DNA of 64,000 nt from Calliopum simillimum (lineage: Eukaryota; Arthropoda; Insecta; Diptera; Lauxaniidae), in contig OX638372.1 of assembly GCA_951812925.1 (NCBI GenBank), forward strand, positions 88,495,058 through 88,559,057, given 5' to 3'. Under the pieces are notes generated by a model. It made no database searches, was not told the origin of the DNA, and worked only from the letters and a program-made list of their open reading frames with translations. Of this stretch, positions 21,382 through 32,929 are shown in pieces. Both the position numbers and the translations under genes were made by a program. Position 1 is the stretch's first letter; every line of letters begins with the position of its first letter.

Positions 21382-22400
21382 CACAGTGGTCCGAAAGGCT
21401 AATCTAGATGGAATAAAGACATAACTCCAGTTTGGAAGCAGCTAGAAGCCTGAAATTTTCAGCAATGAAATATATTATAGAAAGGGTACTTCACAATAAA
21501 AATGGACGGTATACGTCAAGTCGGCGTGGCGCAACTTGTACATGGTATTAGGTAGAGATCCGATTTTTTAGGGTTTTACTTTATTATGGAAACAGTACTT
21601 TACATCAAAATGAAGGGTGTACATCAAGTGGGCGTGGCACATGCCTTCTTCGTTTTTTTACTGATTTGAAGTTTAGTGAAAATAAAAAATTTTAAAATTA
21701 AAAAATTATTTTTATTTACCTAATCATCATTATAACAAAGCATCAGATGGTTAACACAAACAATTTCAATCTACCTAAATAATTTTCAAATATCTTCTTT
21801 CCTCGCTTCTTGTTAAATTACCCATTATAAAGCTATTTCCGTGCAATAGGTGTGTAACCTAAAAATGCAATAAAAATTGAAGGGGCACCTAGGGGCAGCT
21901 AATTTTTTCTTCATTATTTACATGACAATTCATAGATAAGAGAAACATAAACAGTTTTGCAATATCGATCAATATAGGTAGTTAAAAGTTTAACTAAACT
22001 TTGGGCTACACAAAAAAGTAGTACAAAAATAATACACTTTTTACATTAATTTTTTCTCCCCAAAAAATATTTTAATTGAACACATATTTACAGTAAAATT
22101 AATTCATACCTGATTTAATTTAGGAAAGAAACAATAGTTTAAAAAAGTTTTCTAGTTCACTCACACGAACTCTTCAAAGATACTGCTAAAAATAGACTGT
22201 GGTCTTATAATAACTGCATTGATGCAATTGCTCATGTTTCGATCAACATAGCAAAAAAAAAATAATGCGTAAATGTAAACAAACAATATACCGTTATGAA
22301 CTGTGGTTAATTCTCAATCAACTAGTAAAAAAGTTTCATGCTTTTGAAAAACTAGAAAATTGACTTTATTCCATCTAGATTGACCTTTCGGACCACTGTG
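21382..22400. mobile_element. TIR element with CACAGTGG ends (Transib-like, tentative)
   Basis: The ends CACAGTGGTCCGAAAGG are perfect inverted repeats, followed by a further match around 'atctagatggaataaag'. GGGG borders both sides. CACAGTG is the heptamer seen at the ends of Transib transposons, whose target duplications are GC-rich and 5 bp long; here only four G can be matched. No transposase is present. Confidence 0.5.
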
Positions 22401-23538
22401 GGGGTTTGTAAGTCTTCATTAATATTGAGGTTTGCAAGGACCCCACAGTAATCATCTTAGTACAAAGGTAGATGATTGGCATACAGTATTACACATTTTA
22501 CACATTATTCAATGGAGTCATCTTTTAAACTTTAATAGAATACATCAACGTAAAGACTTGTTTTACAACTCTTGCAATACGGACAAAACTCTACGGAAGC
22601 GGAAGAATTATACGATACTTCGCTATATATGAAATTTTCCTTAATTTTGTTATGCAGACGAAAATACAGGCGTGTGTAACTGTTGTCAAATACATAAATT
22701 GCACTGATCCGAAGAACAAGCTAAAAACAATCTCGTTGTTATTTTGGGAATTTTATTGTATGTAGTAAATTAGACTGGTTCAAAAACATTTTTTTGTTAT
22801 CTATATACAGTTTTCAGCCTGGCACAGTTTTTAAACTTTTTCAAATTCTAAATTCTTTGTTAAAAACCCAATAGCTTTTATTACGAAAAATTTTTTTAAT
22901 TTTTAGATGAATTTATTCTATAGAAATATTAAAAATTTCACTTTTACATAAAGTCTTATCTTAAAATGGTAGATTGACGTTGACATTTCAAAATTATTTC
23001 CTTTATAATCAACTCAACATGGTGGATGATTTTTAAATGTCCATAAGATTTGGAGTTATTGTAATAACTTGATTATGTTTTAATCATTTCGAAGCTAAAG
23101 AGTTACATATTTTGCATATTTATTGTGAAATTTGAAAGTGGCTCCACCAAAATCTCCAAGCGCTGTCTAGAATTTCTAAGAATTAATAATTAAATCAGTA
23201 ATTTTTAAAAGGGGATATGTGTCACTCGGCCGAAAATTGTTTTTTCGCTTTTTTGCTGTTGTGACGATGTCGCTGTATGGTCTATCTTTTTTCTCAGTAT
23301 GCAGATTATGAATTAAAATCAATGTTAGTCAATCCTCACCTTCAAAATTGCATCAAAATAAGAATTACCAGACTTATAAACGTTTTTCCTCAATTTGTCA
23401 CAAGAAAATTTTTGCCACATATCTCCTATTAAAAATTACCGATTCAATTGTTGAAAGATTTGGCCTTTGCACAATAAAACAGTTTATTTTCAGATGAAGA
23501 TTTTAAAATATAAAAGAATATTGAAAACTTGAGCCATA
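22401..23538. other. AT-rich spacer, nothing recognised
   Basis: No gene, clear repeat border or RNA could be identified here. Confidence 0.4.
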
Positions 23539-24791
23539 CGTAGGGCACTACTTATATTTCGGGAACTGCAAATAATAACAAGCATTTTTAATTGAAAATG
23601 GCTTTATTGTTTTTCAAAATATTCCCCTTGATGATCAATACACTTTTGCATTCGTTCAAACCATTTGCCATAACAGTTTTCGGATTCCTCTTGAGACACC
23701 TCCAAAACATGGTTTTTGAACGCTTCAACTTCTTCGGCGCTCGTAAATCGTTGACCACGCACTTAACCTTTCGGGAACAAGAAGAAGTCAAATCAGGACT
23801 GTACGGAGGATGAGTCATCAATTCGATGTTTTGACTGCTCAAAAATTCACCTGTTTCAGCAGATGTGTGAGAGCTCGCATTGTCATGATGGAGAATGATT
23901 CGTCTTCGGGGGTTGGTTTTACGAATTTCTCCGAAGACTTCCGGCAAACAAATGGTCGTGTACCAGTAAGTATTGACCGTCCTACGTTGCTCAAGCGGAA
24001 CAGTGGCCACATGACCCATTCGGCCGAAGAAACAGGCGACCATTTCCTTCGCTGTGATTCTTCCACGAACAACTTTTGTTGGATTTATCCCGTCTTGGAA
24101 TACCCACACTGTCGATTGCTGTTTTGTTTCCGGCTCATATGCATATATCCATGATTCGTCATCTGTCACGATCTTATACACGTCTTTTGAAGCACGACGG
24201 TCGAATTTTTTAATTATTTCCTTACACCAAACGATGCTAGCCTTTTTTTTGAGCGATTGATAAATTATGGGGTTTCCAACGAGAACAAACGTTTTATACA
24301 ACTAAGTGTTCATGCAAAATCGAATGTATTGGAGTGGAACTAATGTGCAAGGATGCCTCTATCCCACAATATACCATATGACGATCTTTCATTATCAGTT
24401 CATGCACAACAACCGATTTTGGACGACCTTCACGGAATCCGTCGGTGACCGAACTCCGACCACAATTGAGTTCACTATACCAACCATATACTGTGGTTTT
24501 GAATGTTGCTTTATCGCCATACAAAGAACGGAGTTCATCGACACATTCTTGTTGACATAATCCACGTCGAAAGTTGTGAAAAATAATCCAACGAAAACCT
24601 TTTTTTGAACTTTCCATTTTTTGGCCAAATTGATTTTCTTAACTCACTGGAAACAAGACAAATAGCACTTGTACATCAAAACGTTGTGAGTACGCTTATG
24701 CTAAAAAATTTCAAACTTTATTATGGTGTTGCCAGATTTTAGCTATTGACATTAGTGTTGCCAGTTCCCGAAATATAAGTAGTGCCCCTCG
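23539..24791 (-). mobile_element. Mariner element, full length, inactivated
   Basis: TA duplications at 23537-23538 and 24792-24793 flank inverted repeats that share GGGCACTACTTATATTTCGG. The length is 1253 bp. It differs in ends and protein from the mariner at 5565-6887. Confidence 0.85.
23588..24617 (-). pseudogene. Mariner transposase remnant with lost third catalytic Asp
   Basis: The N-terminal part (MESSKKGFRWIIFHNFRRG, with QQECVDELRSLYGD) and the remainder are in two frames that shift at about 24300. The first Asp is in VTDDESWIYAYEPETKQQST and the second in ILHHDNASSHTSAE. After PPYSPDL a short deletion runs straight into SRKVKC, removing the residues that would hold the third catalytic Asp. 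The enzyme is therefore dead twice over. Confidence 0.85.
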
Positions 24792-25102
24792 TATAAATTC
24801 AGTTTCTAAGTGAAATAGGATGCTCGATATGAACCAGTCTAATGTGCATACGTATGAAAATTTGAACTGATAAAAAATTTGTATGACACGCGATTAAGAA
24901 GCATGATGACAATTAAAAGAGATATTTATTTAAAAGGTAATAAAAAACATTTGTTTTTTTATCAAAATAAAGTATATTTTATTTGATGAGAGATTCAGCA
25001 TGATTTCACATATGTGGCTGTACTATTTGCCAAAATGATCCGTGCTTAACTTCTTCAATATCTTTTTATTTATTTTTTTAAGATATTTAAAGAAAAAAGG
25101 TT

Positions 25103-25139
25103 TATAAAAGCATGAGATCTATTGATGGCAGTCTCAGTT
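25103..25139 (+). promoter_or_regulatory. Core promoter: TATA box and Initiator of the CBM14-like gene
   Basis: TATAAAAG at 25103-25110 is followed by TCAGTTT, whose A at 25136 lies 33 bases from the first T of the TATA box. TCAGTY is the fly Initiator consensus and this spacing is standard. The predicted 5' leader to the ATG at 25171 is 35 bases. Confidence 0.8.
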
Positions 25140-25170
25140 TTCGGTTTGTATTCGCTTGTAGAAGTAAAAG

Positions 25171-25240
25171 ATGTCTCAAGTTACAAAGAAATTACTGGCA
25201 GCTTGTGTTTTACTGCTAACTTTACAGTTGGCACTATCGG
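25171..25240 (+). CDS. CBM14-like gene, exon 1 (signal peptide)
   Basis: Starts MSQVTKKLLAACVLL. Donor G/GTAAGT after base 25240, phase 1. The ATG is the first one downstream of the predicted transcription start. Confidence 0.8.
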
Positions 25241-28200
25241 GTAAGTTTTCAAATTTTTGTTTATTAAGACCATTGAGCTATTTTTAATTTTTGCATTATT
25301 TTTTTAGCGATACAAAGATCAAACGAAAACTGCTTGGCTGGATCTGCTTGTGGACATAAGTTAAGCTGTAATAAATTCTATGTTTGCGTAGAAGATACTG
25401 AAAACCAAGGGTAAGCAATTATTTTTTGAATAAATAATTACAAGTTGTGGAAAATATAATGTCATTATGTGATTTAACTGGCATTTTGCTAGAAATAAAA
25501 AAATTACACTCAGTGTTCATGGAAAGTTTATCTGAAGATGTAAAATTGCTGAAATTATGTTGAACAAATAAGCTAAATAGGCTTTCAAAACATACTCATA
25601 ATACTACGAGCAAAATTTACACCTTGAAAATGTCTGTTATTCAAGGCAAAGGTTATAAAAAAAAGAGTTATTTGCAAAAACGTGAAACAGACAGAAATTC
25701 AGTCCAAAGAAACCCAAGCTAAAGATAAGATAAGCATTATTCACGTGTTTTGAAGAATTCCTGTTCTTTTTACATCACGTTTAAAATGATTCAACTGTAA
25801 ATAATCTTTTATCTTAACAAGATTGACAGCATTGTAAAGAATAAGTACTAAGGTGATTCAGAAAAGCTTACATATGAACAATATTTCTTTGTTTCATTTC
25901 ATTGGCATTATATAGTCTGTTGGTTTTTCATACATAGTTTGATATATCTTGAGTTAAGTTAAATAAATCAAATTAAGAAAAACCAAAGCCACGAGGTCAA
26001 CGTTTCCACTGTGTTGCTTGGTTTTTTCTAATAATTTGTTATTTTAACATCTTAAAAAGTCACTGAAATTACTACATTTTTTTATTTTAGCTTTAATTGA
26101 GTTGTTTCATTTTTATTTTGAGTTATGAAATACTTGTGTCAAAAATAAAGTTTTTTCATAATATTCACTTGGGAATTTTTGAAATTCAGCATTATAAAGG
26201 CTGAAATAGCATTGCAGTGCTGACAATTTATTTGGTTTTCTATCTAGTTCTAAACTAAACGAAAGTAAAATTTCAAATAAAAATCGAAAAGCTTAGGGTG
26301 TCTCTTGCCGAGTGCAAACGTGTTTTCGGGTGTAGTCGTCGGCGTGTCTTTTCGTTGGAGCCATTTCATGTTGCCTTTTGCAAGGTTATGAAATGTAGAG
26401 ACAAGAAAATTATAACCTTAAAAAAAGAAAAAAATATATTTTAATCAAGAACAATTGTATGTATTATCGACGGAGAGCCAGCGCTTAGCTGACCCTCCTC
26501 TTAGTATCAAAGCTGAATTTTTTTGTGAGTGTTCTTCCATTAGTAGGTATGAACTTCTGTTCTAGTGAATTCCTGAGAGGTGGTGCCTACGTGAGATATC
26601 GGGCGCAAAAGGTCAAGAAAAACAGTTTTTTGCAAATGTCTTGCCAACAGTTATATCTACAAAAAAAATAAGTTCCACAATTTTGTAAATTTCATATCGA
26701 AAAGTGGTGCGAATTGTTTTCGTATGACCTATAGTTTAGGAGATATGGTCAAGTGAAATTGGACTTTCCAACCCAACATATAAAATCCATCATTTTTTTT
26801 CTTCCAGTCGGCCTATTTTTTAGTTTCAAATTATGCACCAAAATTCGAAAGCAATTTTACTGTCGTACAAAAAGTTATTCAGCCACAAAGGTCGAGAAAA
26901 TTAGTATCTCGCTAACGCTTATTTCTACAAAAAAATGGTGCTCCACAATTTTGTAGCTCAGAAAATTTCATATCAAAAAGTAGTGCAAATTATTTTCGTC
27001 GGACCCACAGTTTAGGAGATATCCTATTTTAAGGTATTTTCCGCATACAAGTGTTCATAGTTATATGAATGTTGATTTTCAAAGTACTCTAACTACGCCT
27101 ACGTCATAGAATCATGGCTGATTTTTTTTGTGGGTATTCTTCTAATAACACTAGTTTACAAATGATTAAAATTTTTTTTCCCAGCGAATGCCGTTACTCA
27201 TTTTATATGGAAAATGGGCTGCTGATTCCGAAAATCGCATTTTTTTTTTTTATTTCATGTCGTTTTCGAGATATCGGTCATTTTCGGTTTTTGGACCAAA
27301 AAAAAAAGATAGTTCCACTTAAATACAAATATCTCAAGAACCAATGTTTGTATTCAAACAAATAATATGTCATATTAAAGGTAATTAAATTACCTACAAA
27401 TAATACTCACGTCACTTTTTGGCTGGTTTGTTAGTTTCGATGAAATAAATTGATTTCTGAAAAAAAGAGTATATTTTTCCGAAAAAATTACAAAAATGTC
27501 TAAATCAACTGCAGATTTTTACAAGAAAAAAAAATTTTAAAAATCATTTTGTATTTTTATATCATAGTCTATAAATTTGTTAGGCAAATAAAATACTATT
27601 TAAGAAAATCGATGGAAAAATGCAAAAGTTGTATACGATTCATTGATAAGTTACCAAAATGCGTTTTTCCCTATTTTTCCGTTTTTTTGTAATAAACTGT
27701 TCGAAAATTCGAAACTTTTTGTAAAAGAAATTAGAAAATCCAAAAAATTCTTAAAGAAGGCATTAAAAGGAAATACCCGTGCCTCGCCGTTTTTCTCTAG
27801 CACGTCAGATTTTTTTTTAATCGATTTTTGAAGTTTTTTAATCCACTGTACATGAAAAAACAGAAATAACGCATTCTTGTGTTAAATCGATGCAAATAAC
27901 TAAATGATCCTTACATCTGAGGTGTATCATGTCTTCAGCAAACTTATGCAGGATACTACGCGGAATATTTTTGTAGACAATTTTAACCCTCTCAAACCCC
28001 CACATGTAGGTCAAAATGACCTTCATGTGGGGGTCAAAATGACCCACATGTGAGGGTTTTAGAGGGTTAAAATTTTCTACAAAAATATTCCTCGCAGTAT
28101 CCTGCATAAGTTTACTGAACACATAATACACCTCAGATGTAAGGATCATATAGTTAAATCATCGATTTAACACAAGAATGCGTTATTTCTGTTTTTTCAT

Positions 28201-30973
28201 GTACAGTGGATTAAAAAACTTCAAAAATCGATTAAAAAAAAATCTGACGTGCTAAAGAAAAACGGCGAGGCACAGGTATTTCCTTTTAATGCCTTCTTTA
28301 AGAATTTTTTGGATTTTCTAATTTCTTTTACAAAAAGTTTCAAATTTTCGAACAGTTTATTACAAAAAAACGGAAAAATAGGGAAAAACGCATTTTGGTA
28401 ACTTATCAATGAATTGTATACAACTTTTGCATTTTTCCATCGATTTTCTTAAATAATATCTTATTTTCTTCAGTCTATGATACAAAAAAAAAAATATTAT
28501 AAAAAAGTTATGTCTTCTTGTATAAATTTGAAGTTGAATTTGATTTTTTCTTAATTTTTTCGAAAAAAAAAATTTTTTTTTTTAGAAATCAATTTATTTC
28601 ACCGAAACTAACGAACCAACCAAAAAGTGATGTGGATGTCATTTGTAGGTAATTTAATTACCTTTAATATGACATATTATTTGTTTAAATACAAACATTG
28701 GTTCTTGAGATATTTGTATTTTAATAGAACTATCTTTTTTTTTGGTCCAAAAACCGAAAATGACCGATATCTCGAAAACGACACGAAATAAAAAAAAAAA
28801 AAAAATGCGATTTTCGGAATCAGCAGCCCATTTTCCATATAAAATGAGTAATGGCATTCGCTGGGAATTTTGGCTGTAAACTAGTGTAATGAATTCTAAC
28901 TTTTGTTTTAGTTAAATCGTGAGAGGTGGTGCCTTCGCGTTTTTTATGTACGTACATACATATATATGTGTACATAATATGTATATAAATCCGAGACATT
29001 CTCAAAAATCGTTAAAAAAACTAAAATGTCGAAAAAAAAAACGGCTGGACGTTCGATTTCGCGGTTCCCAGGTTCTGATACTAGAAGGGTCCCCCATAAC
29101 TATCCCCGAAAAAAATCGCGGGTGGTATTTCAAAAAGTTGAAATTTTTTAAAAACCACCGTGTATGACGTAGGCATAGTTATAGTACTTTGAAAATCAAC
29201 ATTCATATTACTATATACACTTGTATGCGGAAAATAGCTTAAAATAGGATATCTCCTAAACTGTGGATCATACGAAAACAACTTGCACCACTTTTTGATA
29301 TGAAATTTTCTGAGCTACAAAATTGTGGAGCACCATTTTTTTGTAAATAGAAATAAGCGTAATCGAGATACTAATTTTCTCGACCTTTGAGCCTGAATAA
29401 CTTTTTGAAACACAGTGAAATTGGTCTCGAATTTTGGTGCATACTTTGGAACTATAAAATAGACCGACTAAAGGAAAAAAAAATGATGGATTTTATATGT
29501 TGGATCGGAAGGTTGAATTTCACTGGACCATATCTCCTAAACTATAGGTCGTACGAAAACAATTAGCACCACTTTGAAAATTTAATGAGCTACAAAATTG
29601 TGGAACTTAATTTTTTGTAGATATAACTGTAAGCGAGATATTTGAAAAAAACTGTATTTCTTGACCTTTTGCGCCCGATATCTCACGAAGGCACCACCTC
29701 TCAGGAATTCACTAGAACAGAAGTTCGTACCTACTAATGGAATGACACTCACAAAAAAATTCAGCTTTGATACTATGAGGAGGGTCAGCTAAGCGCTGGC
29801 TCTTAGTCTATTATCCTGATCTGGAATTATAATTCTACGTGATTCTGCCAATTAATTTTTATATCCAAAACTGATTTGAGGTCGTTTATCAAATTACAAA
29901 TACCAATAAAAGCGGTCTTACCGAACCGCTACTCTGTAAAAATTGATTATTGACAAATTTTGAACTCCGATATCCATAAACTTGAGTTTTTCATTTTACG
30001 ATTTCAAAATGCCATAACACAGTAAGTTTTAAGAGCTTTCCAAAAATCGAGGTGTCATTTTATTCAAAATTGAATGTATTTTGAGAAAACAAAAAAAAAA
30101 AAACGGTTTTTTGTTATGTGAAGATAAGGTATCTTTTCCACTGGACGGTCACAAGTGTTGAAAACCCGCGATATGTTAACAAAATTCAAAATGTTTATAA
30201 TTTCGTTGAATTTTAAAAAATAATAGCGAGAACAATATTATAGCAGTTGAGAATTCTGTGTAAAGAAGGCAACATTTGATATGTCTTTAAAAGTAAATTT
30301 TATTATTATTATTTACCAACTTTCAAAATCGTGGTTTCTTTTACAGCTATCAAGCTATGAGTTTTTGAAGTTGTTTAATGTTGTGTTTCTCATGAGTCGT
30401 TGGTGCACGTGCGCTACCATATAGAGTTGCCACCGTCCAGATGGTATTTTTTTTTCTGTGCCCACTAGTAAAGTTTAGAATATTTTGGAGAATAATTTTA
30501 CCCATTATAACCAAGTTTTTGGCGTGGCACCTCTCATACAAAATGGTGTAGTTCATGCATTATTCAAGGTAATGCAACCAAATTAAATAGTAATTCAGAC
30601 AAGAGGAGACTTCCTATAAAAGCAAAATTATTGAAATTCTGCAGTGTAGGGTATTTTGTAATTTAGCCAGGCCAATTATAACACCCTCGCTTGTTCTTAT
30701 TTTTTATTTTACGCTGACACGCGCTAATTCTAGCAATGTGAAGAACTCCATTTATCTAAATTTATTTTTATGTACATTTTAATAAAATATTAATCTAAGT
30801 GCTTTGAGATCTCTAACTAAAATATTCTTATAAAACATTTACCTAAATTTGTCTGATAAAAAGTATTTCTTTATAATTTTTGCAGCTCGACTTATCGCAT
30901 TATAATGGACTGTCCACCTGGAATGAATTTCAATGGGTGCTACTGTCAAAAGGGCTACGCATGTGTTCCATAA
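25171..30973 (+). CDS. Small secreted eight-cysteine protein, peritrophin-A/CBM14-like
   Basis: The join is 25171-25240, 25308-25410, 30886-30973, giving 86 residues. Residues 1-23 are a signal peptide (KK, then an L/A-rich core ending LALS). The mature part has eight Cys at 32, 38, 44, 50, 67, 76, 78 and 84. The stretches LSCNKFYVCVE and DCPPGMNFNGC match the C..FY.C and CP.G..F....C pattern of peritrophin-A (type 2 chitin-binding) domains, though with short loops and an added Cys pair. It is likely exported and could bind chitin or act as a defence or reproductive peptide; function is not shown by the sequence. All splice borders are GT-AG and the phases agree. Intron 2 is 5.5 kb, mostly a palindromic repeat. 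Confidence 0.8.
25308..25410 (+). CDS. CBM14-like gene, exon 2
   Basis: Acceptor TTTTTTTAG. Encodes AIQRSNENCLAGSACGHKL and CNKFYVCVEDTENQ, with four of the eight Cys. Donor GG/GTAAGC, phase 2. Confidence 0.8.
25411..26471. other. Intron 2 of the CBM14-like gene, left part
   Basis: AT-rich and without recognisable features apart from scattered short A/T runs. Confidence 0.4.
26472..29804. repeat. 3.3-kb palindrome (foldback element) in intron 2
   Basis: The left arm runs from 'agagccagcgcttagctgac' inwards and the right arm is its reverse complement ending at 29804. The centre near 28030 is a smaller perfect palindrome of 'cccacatg' and 'gtcaaaatgacc' units. The arms stay similar over about 1.4 kb. 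The right arm has about 250 extra bases (roughly 28905-29160). Several open frames in the arms appear twice because of the symmetry, so none is called. Confidence 0.9.
30300..30690. repeat. Fragments of known window repeats in intron 2
   Basis: 30330-30470 matches the part of the 2-kb tandem unit around 'gagtcgttggtgc...ccaccgtcc'. 30520-30690 matches the last unit and end of the Helitron-like family ('ctgcagtgtagggtattt', 'gccaggcc'). Confidence 0.55.
30886..30973 (+). CDS. CBM14-like gene, exon 3
   Basis: Acceptor TTTTTGCAG. Encodes STYRIIMDCPPGMNFNGC and YCQKGYACVP, with a TAA at 30971-30973. An AATAAA overlaps the stop codon, and a more likely poly(A) signal (AATAAA) lies near 31190. Confidence 0.8.
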
Positions 30974-31780
30974 ATAAAAACAGCAATGTGATTTCTAGTG
31001 TTGAATTATGTTTATTTTTATTACTTTTTTTATAATTTTATTGCAATATAATTTTTTTTATCTAATTAATTTATGTTTTTATTTTTTATTTAAATTATGA
31101 TTTAACTAACTGTCAGCTCTCCATTTGCATTTCTAGTTTGATGTATTCTATGTATGGTATATTATTTTACAGCATTCTTTTTTAAGTTTTAATAAACTTT
31201 CAAATTCCTGTTTTTTATTATAACTTCAATAAATGTACTTATTTCTTTTTTTAAAATATAAATTTTATACTGTTTATGTTAGAGTCCTATGATGGGTACA
31301 TATTTAAATGTTGATTAAAACTTAATTTGTTCTTTGCTTAAACTTGTTGATCTTTTGTTTGTTAAAAGTATAATTAATAAATAATTAATTAAAAATTAAA
31401 GATAAGACACATACATTTTAAAGAAATTAATTATATCATATTTAAACAACCTAACAGAAAGAGGCATTGAAATGTAACAACTTTGAAATTACATTGCATA
31501 CATAAGTATTTTAGGGCACAAATTTCTGGTTTAAATTTTTAATAATATAAATTTTGTTTGTAATATTAATAAAATAAACTATGAAATAATTATTTTTTTT
31601 TTAGTTTTTTTGTCATTATTAATGATGTTAAAGCAAACGTTATTTTAAAAATATTAATTGCATAACCTAGGGAGTTCATTTTTTTGTATATATAATTTAT
31701 ATATGAAGTTAGTTTATTGACTGTTTTTTATTGCTTGTATAGTACTAATGAAAGTACCAACGCGCTTTTTTTCTAAATTG
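30974..31780. other. 3' region of the CBM14-like gene and AT-rich spacer
   Basis: Extremely AT-rich. It probably holds the 3' UTR up to the AATAAA near 31190. Nothing else was recognised. Confidence 0.4.
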
Positions 31781-31864
31781 AAGTATGATAATTTTATATT
31801 GAACTAATTAAACAGTCATTTTTGCAATTTTTCAACAACAGACGAAAGCAAGTGTTAACATGGA

Positions 31865-31951
31865 AATTGATTACATATGTTTCGGCTACTTCCACATACA
31901 TATTTATATATTTTCATATATAAACATGTACATAGCCTCATCAGATCAGTT
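31865..31951 (-). ncRNA. Hammerhead ribozyme motif 3 (left arm)
   Basis: On the minus strand, UGAU (31948-31945) precedes CUGAUGA (31944-31938). Stem II is GGCUA..UAGCC, extended by a long AU-rich hairpin with a GAAA tetraloop. GAAA (31883-31880) is followed by CAUAUGUA, then AUCA. Stem I is UGAU with AUCA; stem III is a three-pair ACA/UGU with a UA loop. The predicted cut follows the A of GUA at 31872. Every core base fits. Confidence 0.75.
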
Positions 31952-32105
31952 TTTAGTTAAATCTTGCCAGAAACCGTAGCTAGCGTAGCATGTCTCAAAA
32001 CCAGAGTGTGTTACCAACTAACAATTTGGCAATTTTTCACAACAGACGGCGCTAGTGAGCCTTATGTGTTATGCATAATGGCGATCCTGCTCAGAGAGTT
32101 TACTC

Positions 32106-32188
32106 GTGGCCTATAGCACAATCGCTTAAGCACCGCGTTCTCTTTCATTAGAAAACCGGAGTCACGGGTTCGAGTACGGTTTCTGGCA
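32106..32188 (+). repeat. tRNA-like head upstream of hammerhead 4
   Basis: CTATAGCACAATCGCTTAAG fits an A-box region and CGGGTTCGAGTAC fits a B-box. It ends about 17 bases before the stem I strand of the ribozyme and has the same orientation. The spacing of the boxes is longer than in a normal tRNA without an intron, so this is a SINE-type head and not a tRNA gene. Confidence 0.55.
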
Positions 32189-32200
32189 AGATTTAACTAA

Positions 32201-32289
32201 AAACTGATCTGATGAGGCTATGTACATGTTTATATATGAAAATATATAAATATGTATGTGGAAGTAGCCGAAACATATGTAATCAATTT
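32201..32289 (+). ncRNA. Hammerhead ribozyme motif 4 (right arm)
   Basis: AAAC-UGAU (32201-32208), core CUGAUGA (32209-32215), stem II GGCUA (32216-32220) with UAGCC (32265-32269), core GAAA (32270-32273), CAUAUGUA (32274-32281), then AUCA and AUUU. Stem I has four pairs, one mismatch (C.A) and three more A-U pairs. The intervening hairpin UUUAUAUAU/AUAUAUAAA closes with a GAAA tetraloop, giving an exceptionally long stem II. The predicted cut is after 32281. Confidence 0.75.
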
Positions 32290-32929
32290 CCATGTTAACA
32301 CTTGCTTTCGTCTGTTGTTGAAAAATTGCAAAAATGACTGTTTAATTAGTTCAATATAAAATTATCATACTTTAATTTATATACCTATTTATTATTAATG
32401 GACATAAATATGAGGAGCAGGTGAATGAAATAAAACTATTGCATACTTTCACATTTTGTTTGGAAACATTATATAATTTTACCGAAAGTCAAACAAATTT
32501 TTCCAAAAAGATTTATTCTTAAAAAACAATTCAATGCATTTGATCGAAACTCACAGAAAGTTGAATTTCGTCACCTAAATAATACAACTAGGTAACTTCT
32601 AAATTATCATTCTTGGAATTAGTGATTTTTTCCATGGTTTAGTGCACAATCTTGGGTTCTCCATTGCAAATTTATAAGAAAAAAATAAATTAATAAAAGT
32701 CGCAATTCAGTGTAAAATAGGGTGACCAACCATTCACGATTTTGTAGGATAGTATTGGATTTTGCCCTCACGTCCCAGATTCAAAAACGTTCTGGAAATG
32801 TCCCGAATTTCATGTATGTCCTGGAACTGTCCTGGATTTAAGACGGATGCATATTGTAATATCTAATTTATTTTGTTTTATTCTACATCAATTTTAGTTT
32901 ATGGATTACAGCTTTGTCAGTTTTTTGAA

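Larger units (their letters stand above)
31781..32372. repeat. 0.6-kb palindrome carrying two facing hammerhead motifs
   Basis: The outer sequence 'aagtatgataattttatatt' at 31781 is repeated inverted at the right end (ending 32372). The arms match almost base for base for about 200 bp on each side. The centre (about 31985-32180) is not symmetrical and holds a tRNA-like segment. Confidence 0.9.

Noticed and set aside
27114..28409. Several mirrored open frames (62-103 codons)
   Set aside because: They lie in the arms of the 3.3-kb palindrome, appear twice by symmetry, and have no motif.
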